From Sphingomonas sp. IW22 (GTDB lineage: Bacteria > Pseudomonadota > Alphaproteobacteria > Sphingomonadales > Sphingomonadaceae), in NCBI RefSeq assembly GCF_041321155.1, contig NZ_JBGGWB010000001.1, positions 1,747,501-1,811,500 on the forward strand: a DNA stretch of 64,000 bases. Reading direction: 5' to 3'. Both the position numbers and the translations under genes were made by a program. Shown piece by piece: positions 26,310-36,890 of the stretch; the first letter of the stretch is position 1, and every line of letters begins with the position of its first letter. The notes under the pieces were generated by a model. It was not told the origin of the DNA and ran no database searches. It worked only from the letters and a program-made list of their open reading frames with translations.

Positions 26310-28523
26310 CTAGCGCACGATCGCGCTGAGGAGTGCCCGCAGCTGCGCGGGCTTCACCGGCTTGTTGAGCCAGTGGAAGCCCTCGCCGCGCAACCGGTCC
26401 TTGAGTTCGGCGGTCCGGTCGGCGGTGACGATGATCGTGGGGATGCCAAGGCCCAGTGCGCGCACGACCGCGTCACCGGTGTCGCCGGCATCGAGGTGAT
26501 AGTCCGCGACGATCGCGTCGATCCCGCCGTGCCCCGCCGCCGCGACCGCTGCCTCGCGGTCGGCGACGCAGATCGCGTGGCAGCCCCAGCCGGTCAGGAT
26601 CACATTCATTCCCGACAGGATCGCTTCCTCGTTGTCGAGGACGAGGACGGTGCGCCCGGCCAGGCCCCCGCGCATCACCGCGGGCGTTGTCGCGGTATCG
26701 ACCGCCTGCGCGCGGCCGAGCGGCACCGTGACCGAAAACGTGGCGCCGCCCCCCGGCTGGGATTCGAGGCCGATCGGGTGGCCGAGCATCCTTCCCGCAC
26801 GCTCCACGATTGCGAGGCCGAGGCCAATGCCCTTCACCGGCCGGTCGCGGTCGAGGCGGCGGAACTCGGCGAAGATCTCCCGGTGATGCGCGGGCTCGAT
26901 ACCGGGGCCGGTATCAATCACCTCGATCCGCAGCACGCTCGCGGCGCCGCGGCAGCGGACGGTGACGCCGCCGGTGTCGGTATAGCGCAGCGCGTTCGAG
27001 ATGAAGTTCTGGACGATGCGCCGCAGCAGCCGCGGGTCCGACCGGATCCAGGCGTCGCAGCTGTCGTCGAAGGTCAGCGCGAGCCCGCGCTCGCGCGCCA
27101 GCGGCGTGAATTCGGCGCGCAGGTGGCGCATCGTTTCCGCCAACGGGAAGTCGATGATGTTGGGCCGCACGGCGCCGGCATCGAGCTTCGAGATTTCCAG
27201 TAGCGATTCGAGCAGGTCCTCCACCGAATCGAGCGCGGAGTCGATCTGGCGGACGAGCCCGGCATTGGCGGTCGCAAGCCGCCGTTCGCCAAGTGCCGAC
27301 ACGAACAGCCGTGCGGCGTTGAGCGGCTGGAGCAGGTCGTGGCTGGCGGCGGCGAGGAAGCGGGTCTTGGACCGGTTCGCTTCCTCCGCCGTCTGCATCG
27401 CCTCACGCATGGCTTCTTCGGCGGCGATGCGTTCGCGTACCTGCGCGGTAAGCTGTTCGTTGACCGCCGCGATATCGGCGGTGCGTTCGGCGACGCGGGC
27501 CTCCAAGGCCTCTGCGGCGCGCAGGCGTTCGGTGATGTCCTCGAAGCTCATGACCATGCCGCCGTCGGGCATGGCCGATCGGCGTACCTCGATCGAGCGG
27601 CCGCTGGCGTGGCGGCGCGCGGTCACGATCTCGCCCGCCGACAGCCAGCTCAAGGGCTCGCCATCCTCCAAGGGGCCGTTGAGCTCGGCGCAAGTAGCGA
27701 CCAGCCCGTCATGCGAGGCGATGCGCGGGATGCCGTCGACGGGCAGGCCGATGACCGCGAGCAGCGAGCGGTTCCACGCGATCAGCCGGCGATCGGCATC
27801 GTACACGCAGACGCCGAGGCGGATATTGTCGAGCGTCGCCTGGAGCAGCACCGACTTCTGCGCCAGTTCGCGTGCGCGCTCGCGCGCGTCCGACGCCTTG
27901 ATCTCGGTAATGTCGTTATAGATACCGACGATGCCGCCTTCGCTGGTGCGCAGTTCGTTGACCTGGATCCATCGGCCGTCGGCGAGCGCGTGGACATGAC
28001 TGCCACTCGCCACCGAATGCTGTGCCAGCCGCTCGGACAGCCAGCGATCGGGCGAAACCATCGCCCCCAGCGCCGCGCGGTCGTCGCCGATCAGCCGCGC
28101 GATCTCGTCGAAGCGCATGCCGGGAAGGATGCGGTCGGCGATCCGCGGCCAGAAGTCCAGATAGGTGCGGTTGCACAGCACCAGCCGATCCTCGGCATCG
28201 AAGATCGCAAACCCCTCGCTCATGCTCTCGATCGCGTCGGCAAGGCGCGCGCGCGCCTCGGTCGCCTCGTCGCGGGCGAGGGTGAGGGCGGCATTGCTGG
28301 CGGCGAGCGCGCCAAGCGCCTGTTCGAGGTCGCGGGTGCGTGCCTGCACCTTTGATTCGAGGGTGATCGCGGTTTCGAACAGGGAGAAGGCATTGCCCTG
28401 AAGGTCGGTCGATCGCTCGACCCGGTCCATCAGCACGCCGTTGATCCGGCGAAGCTTGGCGTTCTCGGCGCGCAGCGCCTCGATCTCCAAATCGGCGGGG
28501 GAGGGCGCGCGGCGTGCCATCAC
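26310..28523 (-). CDS. Hybrid sensor histidine kinase (PAS-PAS-HK-REC)
   Basis: A 737-residue soluble kinase with an N-terminal coiled coil, two PAS domains (about 95-220 and 235-350), a short coiled linker, HisKA with His395 (AASHDLLQPLNAARLF), an ATPase domain with NFISNALRYT, DTGPGIE and GIGLGLAI, and a C-terminal receiver with Asp674 (IVADYH). The H-box type DLLQPLNA matches hybrid kinases such as NahK and the ethanol-regulator ErcS group. It overlaps the FIST gene by ATGA. It probably phosphorylates the adjacent LuxR-type regulator, directly or through a relay. Confidence 0.87.
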   Translation of the reverse strand: MMARRAPSPADLEIEALRAENAKLRRINGVLMDRVERSTDLQGNAFSLFETAITLESKVQARTRDLEQALGALAASNAALTLARDEATEARARLADAIESMSEGFAIFDAEDRLVLCNRTYLDFWPRIADRILPGMRFDEIARLIGDDRAALGAMVSPDRWLSERLAQHSVASGSHVHALADGRWIQVNELRTSEGGIVGIYNDITEIKASDARERARELAQKSVLLQATLDNIRLGVCVYDADRRLIAWNRSLLAVIGLPVDGIPRIASHDGLVATCAELNGPLEDGEPLSWLSAGEIVTARRHASGRSIEVRRSAMPDGGMVMSFEDITERLRAAEALEARVAERTADIAAVNEQLTAQVRERIAAEEAMREAMQTAEEANRSKTRFLAAASHDLLQPLNAARLFVSALGERRLATANAGLVRQIDSALDSVEDLLESLLEISKLDAGAVRPNIIDFPLAETMRHLRAEFTPLARERGLALTFDDSCDAWIRSDPRLLRRIVQNFISNALRYTDTGGVTVRCRGAASVLRIEVIDTGPGIEPAHHREIFAEFRRLDRDRPVKGIGLGLAIVERAGRMLGHPIGLESQPGGGATFSVTVPLGRAQAVDTATTPAVMRGGLAGRTVLVLDNEEAILSGMNVILTGWGCHAICVADREAAVAAAGHGGIDAIVADYHLDAGDTGDAVVRALGLGIPTIIVTADRTAELKDRLRGEGFHWLNKPVKPAQLRALLSAIVR

Positions 28524-29740
28524 TGCCCGATCACAAGGCCCGAAAAGGTCTGGTTGACGTGGAGCGCGTGAAATTGCTCGCCATAGGTGTTGAAGCCAAC
28601 AACCCGGTGCTCCGTCATCAGCTTCGACACGTCGCGCAGGAGCTGGCGCTGTTCGATCTCGATGCGGTTGAGCACGCAGTTGAAGCCGAGGATGCGGTCG
28701 ATTTCGCCGACCGATTCCTCCAGCTCGTCAAGGAGCGCGCCCATGCTGCCGACGATGTCGGCCGCCTCGCCCAAGGTCAGTACCAGGCCCTCGTCGATCG
28801 CGCAGTAGAAGGTGAGGCTGCCATCGGCATTTGCCGACTGGATCGAGCGGACATAATGCTCGCCGCCAGCACGCACCATCGGCGGGCGCGAGGCGAAGAT
28901 GGCGGGTCCGAGTTCCTCGGCGCGGACGCCGACAAGACGCGCATATTCGGCGACCGCGGGCTCGGCATTGATCTCGCTGACGATGCGCGCGGCGGTGTCT
29001 GCGCCGGTGATGACCATCTTGGTGTCGCCCGGCGCATAGGGCTGCGAACGAAAGACGCGCATCGGCCGCGGGCTCGACAGGATGGCGACGAGGGCGGCGT
29101 CACGGTGAAAGCCGCGATTGTCGAGCACGAAGGTTTCGCGAAAGGCGAAGCCGTCGCCCGACGAGCCGCCGATCAGCGGGATCGCGCCGAGCGCATCCTG
29201 GACATTGACGGTCAGCATTTCCTCGCTGTGCGAGAGCCCGTCGACGAGGAATATGGCGGCGCGGTGCAATGGCTCGCCGAGGCGCCGGGCATCGGCGCCC
29301 GCTTCCGCAACGAGCGCGCGGACGCGCTCCTGCGCCTCGCCCGCCTCGATCCGGTCGAGCGCATCGAAGCGGATCGAGGAGAGCGCGAAGTCGCTGCGCG
29401 GGAAGCCGATGGCGACGAGCGCGCCGTCGCTGAACCCCTCCTCGGTGATCTCGCTCGACGAGGTGCAGCCGATCAACGTCAGCCCCTCGCACCGGGGGAC
29501 GAGCGCGGCCTCCAGCGCTTCGATCGGGTAGCGGCTGGAGGCGAAGAGGATAATGCCGGCGAGGCTTGGCGCGTCAAGTTCGGCGAACAGCGCGCGGACC
29601 GCCAGTTCGGGGTCGGGATCGCGCGAATGCGCGGTGCGGGTGATGGCGGCGGGGCGGACGCGGGGCGCAGGCTCGGGCATCGCCTCCAGCATGACAGGTC
29701 GCGGGCGGCGCGCAAGCCTTGCGCGGGGCTGGCGAAGCAT
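28520..29740 (-). CDS. FIST-domain sensory protein
   Basis: A 406-residue soluble protein with FIST N (LAGIILFASSRYPIEALEAA, LIGCTSSSEITEEGF) and FIST C (around YVRSIQSANADGSLTFYCAI) domains. FIST proteins are input modules thought to sense small molecules such as amino acids. The start at 29740 lies two bases after the DUF779 stop, and its stop overlaps the kinase start. An alternative ATG at 29692 lacks coupling. It probably detects a metabolite and passes the signal to the adjacent kinase. Confidence 0.83.
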   Translation of the reverse strand: MLRQPRARLARRPRPVMLEAMPEPAPRVRPAAITRTAHSRDPDPELAVRALFAELDAPSLAGIILFASSRYPIEALEAALVPRCEGLTLIGCTSSSEITEEGFSDGALVAIGFPRSDFALSSIRFDALDRIEAGEAQERVRALVAEAGADARRLGEPLHRAAIFLVDGLSHSEEMLTVNVQDALGAIPLIGGSSGDGFAFRETFVLDNRGFHRDAALVAILSSPRPMRVFRSQPYAPGDTKMVITGADTAARIVSEINAEPAVAEYARLVGVRAEELGPAIFASRPPMVRAGGEHYVRSIQSANADGSLTFYCAIDEGLVLTLGEAADIVGSMGALLDELEESVGEIDRILGFNCVLNRIEIEQRQLLRDVSKLMTEHRVVGFNTYGEQFHALHVNQTFSGLVIGQ

Positions 29741-29742
29741 CG

Positions 29743-30135
29743 TCAGTCGCCGCCGCGCGGCGGCGGGCAGGCCGCATCAAGCGCATCGACCTCTTCGTCC
29801 GAGAAAACGCGGCTGCGGACGATGAAGCGGCGGCCCGTTGGCCCTTCCAGCGAAAAGCCTGCGCCGCGACCGGGGACGACGTCGATCGTCACCTGCGTAT
29901 GGCGCCAATATTCGAACTGGGCCGCGCCGATCCAGACCGGCACGTCGCCCGCGACATGGCCAAGCAATATGTCCTGCCCGCCGACGCGGAACTCGCCCGC
30001 GGGATAGCACATCGGCGCCGACCCGTCGCAGCAACCGCCCGACTGGTGGAACATCAGCGGCCCGTGCCGCTCGCGCAGCTCGTTGATGACCGCCACGGCG
30101 GCGTCGGTGCTCAGGATGCGCGGTGGGGGAAGCAT
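29743..30135 (-). CDS. DUF779 protein, acetaldehyde dehydrogenase-associated
   Basis: A 130-residue protein with the DUF779 signature (HQSGGCCDGSAPMCYP and EYWRHTQVTIDVVPGRGAGF). The family is found beside aldehyde dehydrogenases of ethanol utilisation. The cluster of three cysteines may bind a metal or take part in redox control. It follows the aldehyde dehydrogenase gene by 90 bases and precedes the FIST gene by two. Confidence 0.85.
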   Translation of the reverse strand: MLPPPRILSTDAAVAVINELRERHGPLMFHQSGGCCDGSAPMCYPAGEFRVGGQDILLGHVAGDVPVWIGAAQFEYWRHTQVTIDVVPGRGAGFSLEGPTGRRFIVRSRVFSDEEVDALDAACPPPRGGD

Positions 30136-30225
30136 GGCATGGCTTTCAGACGAGGCAGGCCGGGCGACGCGGGTGCATCGCCCGGCCCGACCGGACCGGC
30201 GGGAGAGTAGTGACAGCCGGCCCTG

Positions 30226-31746
30226 TCAGAAGAAGCCCAGCGCCTTGGGGCTGTAGCTGACGAGCAGGTTCTTGGTCTGCTGATAATGATCGAGCATCAT
30301 CTTGTGCGTCTCACGGCCGATGCCCGACTGCTTGTACCCGCCGAACGCAGCGTGCGCGGGATAGAGGTGGTAGCAGTTGGTCCAGACGCGCCCCGCCTGG
30401 ATCGCGCGGCCGAAGCGATAGGCGCGCGTCCCGTCCCGCGACCAGACGCCGGCACCCAGGCCATAGAGCGTGTCGTTGGCGATCGACAGCGCCTCCTCCT
30501 CGTCCTTGAACTTCGTTACCGCGACAACGGGGCCAAAGATCTCTTCCTGGAACACGCGCATCTTGTTGTGCCCCTCGAGGATCGTCGGTTTGACGTAATA
30601 GCCCTCCGACAGCTCGCCATCGAGGCTGGCCCGCTCGCCGCCGGTCAGCACCCTGGCACCCTCGCCGCAGCCGATGTCGATATAGGAGAGGATCTTTTCG
30701 AGCTGGTCGTTCGATGCCTGCGCGCCGATCATCGTCGCGGCATCGAGCGGCGAGCCCATCTTGATCGCCTCGACCCGCTTGATCGCGCGTTCCATGAAGC
30801 GGTCATAGATCGATTCATGGACCAGCGCGCGGCTGGGGCAGGTGCAGACCTCCCCCTGGTTGAGGGCGAACATCGCGAAGCCCTCCATCACCTTGTCGGC
30901 GAAGTCGTCATCTTCGGCGAGGGTGTCGGCGAAGAAGATGTTGGGGCTCTTGCCGCCCAGTTCGAGCGTCACCGGGATCAGGTTTTCGGTCGCGTATTGC
31001 ATGATGAGGCGGCCGGTCGTGGTTTCGCCGGTGAAGGCGATCTTGGCGATCCGCTTGTTCTGGGCCAGCGGTTTGCCCGCCTCGATCCCAAAGCCGTTGA
31101 CGATATTGACCACGCCCTCTGGGATAAGGTCGCCGATCAGGTCCATCAGCGCCATGATCGACATCGGCGTCTGTTCGGCCGGCTTCAGCACGATGCAGTT
31201 GCCCGCCGCCATCGCCGGGGCGAGCTTCCACACCGCCATCAGCAGCGGGAAGTTCCAGGGGATGATCTGACCGACGACACCCAGCGGTTCGTGAAAATGA
31301 TAGGCGATGGTGTCGTGGTCGATCTCGGCGATCGAGCCTTCCTGCGCGCGCAGGCAGCCGGCAAAATAGCGGAAATGATCGATCGCCAGCGGCAGGTCGG
31401 CGGCGGTCGTCTCGCGGATCGGCTTTCCGTTGTCGATCGTCTCGGCAAGCGCCAGACGGTCGAGATGCGCCTCCATCCGGTCGGCGATCTTGAGGAGCAC
31501 GCGGGCGCGGTCGGCGGGGCTGGTGCGGCCCCATTTCTCCTTGGCCTCGTGCGCAGCGTCGAGTGCGAGCTCGATATCCTCGGCCGTGCCGCGCGCGACC
31601 TGGCAAACGGTGCGGCCGGTGATGGGGGAGGGGTTGTCGAAATACTCACCGCGGACGGGGGCGACCCACCGGCCGCCGATATAGTTGTCGTAGCGCGGGC
31701 GGAGCGCGACGTCGCCCTTCAGCTGTTCGAGTGATTGGCTCAACAT
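30226..31746 (-). CDS. Acetaldehyde (NAD+) dehydrogenase, ExaC/AldB-like
   Basis: A 506-residue cytosolic aldehyde dehydrogenase. Visible signatures are the Glu motif [11 protein letters not shown], the catalytic cysteine region [11 protein letters not shown] (Cys301, with a second Cys303), and a NAD-site segment [18 protein letters not shown]. The double-cysteine form is typical of ExaC-type acetaldehyde dehydrogenases. It would oxidise aldehyde from the periplasmic dehydrogenase to acetate, which the acetyl-CoA synthetase then activates. It is divergent from the cytochrome gene at 31918. Confidence 0.9.
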   Translation of the reverse strand: MLSQSLEQLKGDVALRPRYDNYIGGRWVAPVRGEYFDNPSPITGRTVCQVARGTAEDIELALDAAHEAKEKWGRTSPADRARVLLKIADRMEAHLDRLALAETIDNGKPIRETTAADLPLAIDHFRYFAGCLRAQEGSIAEIDHDTIAYHFHEPLGVVGQIIPWNFPLLMAVWKLAPAMAAGNCIVLKPAEQTPMSIMALMDLIGDLIPEGVVNIVNGFGIEAGKPLAQNKRIAKIAFTGETTTGRLIMQYATENLIPVTLELGGKSPNIFFADTLAEDDDFADKVMEGFAMFALNQGEVCTCPSRALVHESIYDRFMERAIKRVEAIKMGSPLDAATMIGAQASNDQLEKILSYIDIGCGEGARVLTGGERASLDGELSEGYYVKPTILEGHNKMRVFQEEIFGPVVAVTKFKDEEEALSIANDTLYGLGAGVWSRDGTRAYRFGRAIQAGRVWTNCYHLYPAHAAFGGYKQSGIGRETHKMMLDHYQQTKNLLVSYSPKALGFF

Positions 31747-31841
31747 GATGGCTTCCTCCTGGCGATGGCGCGCCCGCTATCGTCGCGGGGCCGAATCCGA
31801 TCTTCACGGACTATCCGCCTGCCCCCGCGGCGCCGCCATTG

Positions 31842-31859
31842 TACCAACGGGCAATTGTG
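31842..31859 (+). promoter_or_regulatory. Candidate shared element, cytochrome c/EthD/TonB promoter
   Basis: TACCAACGGGCAATTGTG, 58 bases before the cytochrome ATG and 95 bases from the divergent aldehyde dehydrogenase ATG. It matches the dehydrogenase site at both CCAA and GCAATTGT. Confidence 0.5.
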
Positions 31860-31917
31860 ACCGGGCGCCGCGGAGCCGTAGCTCGGCCCAGTCAAAAGCG
31901 GGTTCTGGAGAGGGTGT

Positions 31918-32280
31918 ATGCGTCGGTTTGCAGCCATTTGGATCTTCGGCCTCGGCCTTGCCGCGCCGGCCGCCGCGCAGCAGACCGACCCCGGAAAAGC
32001 TGCCTTCGCGCCATGCGCGGGCTGCCATGCCGTGACGGCGGGGACCAATCGTGTCGGCCCCACGCTCTACAAGGTGGCAGGCCGCAAGATCGCGAGCGTA
32101 GCCGGCTACACCTATTCCGACGCGATGAAAGCCAGGAAGGGGACCTGGACGCCGGCGGCGCTCGACGCCTATCTGGCAAATCCCCGCGGCAATTTGCCGG
32201 GCACGAAAATGAGCTTTCCGGGCGTCAAGGATCCCGCCCGCCGTGCCGCGCTGATCAACTATCTGAACACGCTCAAATAA
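31918..32280 (+). CDS. Class I cytochrome c
   Basis: A 120-residue exported cytochrome. The signal is WIFGLGLAAPAAAQQ; haem attachment is CAGCH (Cys33, Cys36, His37); the axial Met is in GTKMSFPG. The layout is that of soluble cytochrome c2/c-class I. It may carry electrons from PedF or the dehydrogenase toward an oxidase. It heads an operon with an EthD-like gene and a TonB receptor. Confidence 0.87.
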   Translation: MRRFAAIWIFGLGLAAPAAAQQTDPGKAAFAPCAGCHAVTAGTNRVGPTLYKVAGRKIASVAGYTYSDAMKARKGTWTPAALDAYLANPRGNLPGTKMSFPGVKDPARRAALINYLNTLK

Positions 32281-32307
32281 GCGTCCGAAAAAAAAGGGGG
32301 GGTCGAC

Positions 32308-32610
32308 ATGGGCGTACTGGTCGTGAGCTATCCGGCGGAGCCCGGAAACCGTTTCGATCCGGATTATTATCTGACGACCCACCTGCCGCTGGTCGAGCAG
32401 CACTGGGGTGGCAAGGGCATGACCGGCGCCCGGCCGCTGATCGGCGGCGCGGGGCCGGCGGGCCGGCTTGCGGCGATGGTGCTGATCGACTTCGCGCCCG
32501 GTACCGCGATCGACGCGCTGCTCGGTGATCTAGCGAGCGCGCCGGTATTTGCCGACGTCGCCAACTTCACCGACATCGCCCCCGTCGCGCACATCTTCCC
32601 CGACGCATGA
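32308..32610 (+). CDS. EthD family protein
   Basis: A 100-residue dimeric alpha/beta-barrel-type protein with the EthD pattern VVSYPAEPGNRFDPDYYLTT and HLPLVEQHW. The family name comes from ethyl-tert-butyl-ether degradation, where its function is auxiliary. Its leader contains an A8 tract directly followed by G7 (32288-32302), the latter acting as the ribosome-binding site. Its stop overlaps the TonB receptor start by four bases. Confidence 0.82.
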   Translation: MGVLVVSYPAEPGNRFDPDYYLTTHLPLVEQHWGGKGMTGARPLIGGAGPAGRLAAMVLIDFAPGTAIDALLGDLASAPVFADVANFTDIAPVAHIFPDA

Positions 32611-34664
32611 TCGACCTGTTGTACGCGGGGCCGATCGCCCTTGCGCTTGCGGGCCCGCCGCAAAAGGATGGGCCGCCGCAAGCACCCGAAATTATCGTGA
32701 CCGGGCGGGGCCTTTCGCTTCCCTCGACCGCGAGCGCTGCCGGGACCGTGATCGATCGCGCGCGGGCGACGAATAGTGCGAGCGGGCGGCTGGAAGATGT
32801 GCTCGCCGACGTCGCGGGCCTCCAGTCGTTTCGCCGCGCGGATTCGCGCAGCGCCAATCCGACCGCACAGGGCATCACGCTGCGCGGCCTTGGCGGCAAT
32901 GCGGCGAGCCGCGCGCTCCTCATCCTCGACGGCGTGCCCCAGGCCGACCCGTTCGGCGGATGGATCGCGTTTCCAGGTTTCGCCACCGACCGGATCGGCG
33001 CGGTGCACGTGCGGCGCGGCGGCGGCAGCGGGCGTTGGGGATCGGGTGCCGTCGGCGGCGTGATCGAGGTCGACAGCGCGACGCCCGACCAGCTTTCCCC
33101 CTTCGCCGCTGAGGCGCTGTACGGCGAGCGCGACAGCGTCGATGCCCGCGCAAGCGCGACGCTCACGCAGGGGCCGGGTTTCGCGACGCTGTCGGCAGGC
33201 TATGCGCGCGGCGACGGTTTCGCCCCGATCGTCGAGGAAAGCCGCGGCCCCGTCGACCGGGCCGCGCCCCATGAGCAGTTCAACGCCGCCCTGCGGGCGG
33301 TGGTGCGCGTCGCCCCCGACATCGAGCTGCAATCGACGGTCCAGGGCTTTACCGACCGCCGCGACCGTGGGCTGGACTTCACCCGGATCAAGAGCGACGG
33401 GGCCGATGCCAGCGTCCGGCTGGTGGGCGGCGGCGACTGGCGCTTCTCGGTGCTCGGCTATGTCCAGACGCGCCGCTTCGCCAGCCGGTTCGCCAGCGTG
33501 AACACTGCGCGGACGGTGGTGACGCCGACGCTTGACCAATACAATACGCCCGGCACGGGGATCGGCGGGCGCGTCGAGATCATCCCGCCCCTGGGGCCGA
33601 ACGTCGATCTCGCCATCGGTGCCGACATCCGCACGCTGAGCGGACGGACGCAGGAGCTTTATACCTATGTCAACAACCTGCCGACGCGGCGGCGTCAGGC
33701 AGGGGGCGAGACGCGGACGATGGGCGCGTTCGCCAGCCTGTCCGCGCGGCTGGGGCCCGTCCGACTGGAGGGCGAGGGGCGGATCGACGACTGGCGGATC
33801 GGCAACGGCACTCTGTTCGAAGCCGCGCTGACCGGCGCAACGCTGACCGATACGCGCTACGCTGACCGTTCGGGCAGCGAGGCGACGGGGCGTGTCGGCA
33901 TTGCATGGCAGCTGGCCGGGCCCGTGACGCTGCGCGCCTCCGCCTATCGCGCCTGGCGCCTGCCGACCCTGAACGAGCTCTATCGCCCCTTCCGCGCGGG
34001 GGCAGACGCGACCGCGGCCAACGCCAATCTGCGCCCCGAGACGCTGGAGGGGTATGAGGGCGGGATCGACGTTGCGCTCGGCAGGCGCGTGACGATCGGC
34101 GCGACGGTGTTCCGGAACATCCTGTTCGACGCGATCGCCAACGTGACCGTGGCGAGGGGGCCGGGGGCCTTTCCGGGCGTCGGCTTCGTCTCGGCGGCGG
34201 GATTTTATCGCCAGCGCGACAATCTGGATGCGATCCGCTCGACCGGGGTCGAGGTCGACGGACGGCTGAGTATGGGCCAGGTCCATGCCCAGTTATCCTA
34301 TGCCTATGTCGACGCCGCGGTCGATGGCGGCACGCTGGCGCCCGCCCTGAACGGCCGCGCACCCGCGCAGGTGCCCGACCATCAGGGATCGGCGACGCTC
34401 GGCTGGGCGAAGGGTGCCTGGGGGGCGAGCACGACATTGCGATATCTCGCCAGCCAGTTCGAGGACGACCAGAATGCCCGCGTGCTGGGCGACGCTTTCA
34501 CCGTCGATGCGGTGGTGTCGGCGCCGGTGGCGCGCGGGCTGTCGCTGGTGGCGCGCGGCGAGAACCTGTTCGACGCCCGGATCGAGACGGGCTTTAGCAA
34601 CGCCGCGCTGGAGCGCGCGCGACCGCGGCAATTGTGGATCGGGCTGCGGCTTGGCGGACGCTGA
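32607..34664 (+). CDS. TonB-dependent receptor
   Basis: A 685-residue receptor. The plug carries APEIIVTGRG and an RADSRSANPTAQGITLRGL segment, and the barrel ends in LWIGLRLGGR. The N-terminal signal is short (MIDLLYAGPIALALAG). It overlaps the EthD gene by ATGA. Because it is locked into the alcohol-oxidation operon, import of PQQ or a metal complex is more likely than import of a carbon source. That is inference; the proximity resembles PQQ-uptake receptors in bacteria lacking PQQ synthesis. Confidence 0.85.
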   Translation: MIDLLYAGPIALALAGPPQKDGPPQAPEIIVTGRGLSLPSTASAAGTVIDRARATNSASGRLEDVLADVAGLQSFRRADSRSANPTAQGITLRGLGGNAASRALLILDGVPQADPFGGWIAFPGFATDRIGAVHVRRGGGSGRWGSGAVGGVIEVDSATPDQLSPFAAEALYGERDSVDARASATLTQGPGFATLSAGYARGDGFAPIVEESRGPVDRAAPHEQFNAALRAVVRVAPDIELQSTVQGFTDRRDRGLDFTRIKSDGADASVRLVGGGDWRFSVLGYVQTRRFASRFASVNTARTVVTPTLDQYNTPGTGIGGRVEIIPPLGPNVDLAIGADIRTLSGRTQELYTYVNNLPTRRRQAGGETRTMGAFASLSARLGPVRLEGEGRIDDWRIGNGTLFEAALTGATLTDTRYADRSGSEATGRVGIAWQLAGPVTLRASAYRAWRLPTLNELYRPFRAGADATAANANLRPETLEGYEGGIDVALGRRVTIGATVFRNILFDAIANVTVARGPGAFPGVGFVSAAGFYRQRDNLDAIRSTGVEVDGRLSMGQVHAQLSYAYVDAAVDGGTLAPALNGRAPAQVPDHQGSATLGWAKGAWGASTTLRYLASQFEDDQNARVLGDAFTVDAVVSAPVARGLSLVARGENLFDARIETGFSNAALERARPRQLWIGLRLGGR

Positions 34665-34691
34665 GTGCGGATTTTCGAGGAGGGAATGACG

Positions 34692-36659
<1,968 letters not shown>

Positions 36660-36737
36660 CCCGCGCGCTGGCAGAGACAGCACCTTAAGCGGGGCAAAGC
36701 GGATCTTCAGGTGCTACCGCTGGCGGTCGCCAAGTAC

Positions 36738-36840
36738 TGTAGACGCATATTCGCCTATCTCAAAATTAATCGGGCGATCGCCACCTGCTACAAGCAACGC
36801 GCCAACAGCTGCTCCGGCATGTTCTACATGCCACCGCCAG
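36738..36840 (+). pseudogene. IS5-family transposase C-terminal remnant
   Basis: The plus-strand frame reads FAYLKINRAIATCYKQRANS and then GMFYMP, which lines up with the C-terminal end of IS5-group transposases (pattern FAKLKQFRAIATRYDKTARN). Only about 35 residues remain and several key positions differ. No terminal repeats are visible. It marks the border between the alcohol cluster and the LacI-regulated cluster. Confidence 0.5.
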
Positions 36841-36890
36841 ATACTGGCTTATTCCCGACCAGGCCACTGGCCAAAACGCTTTTTGAGATT

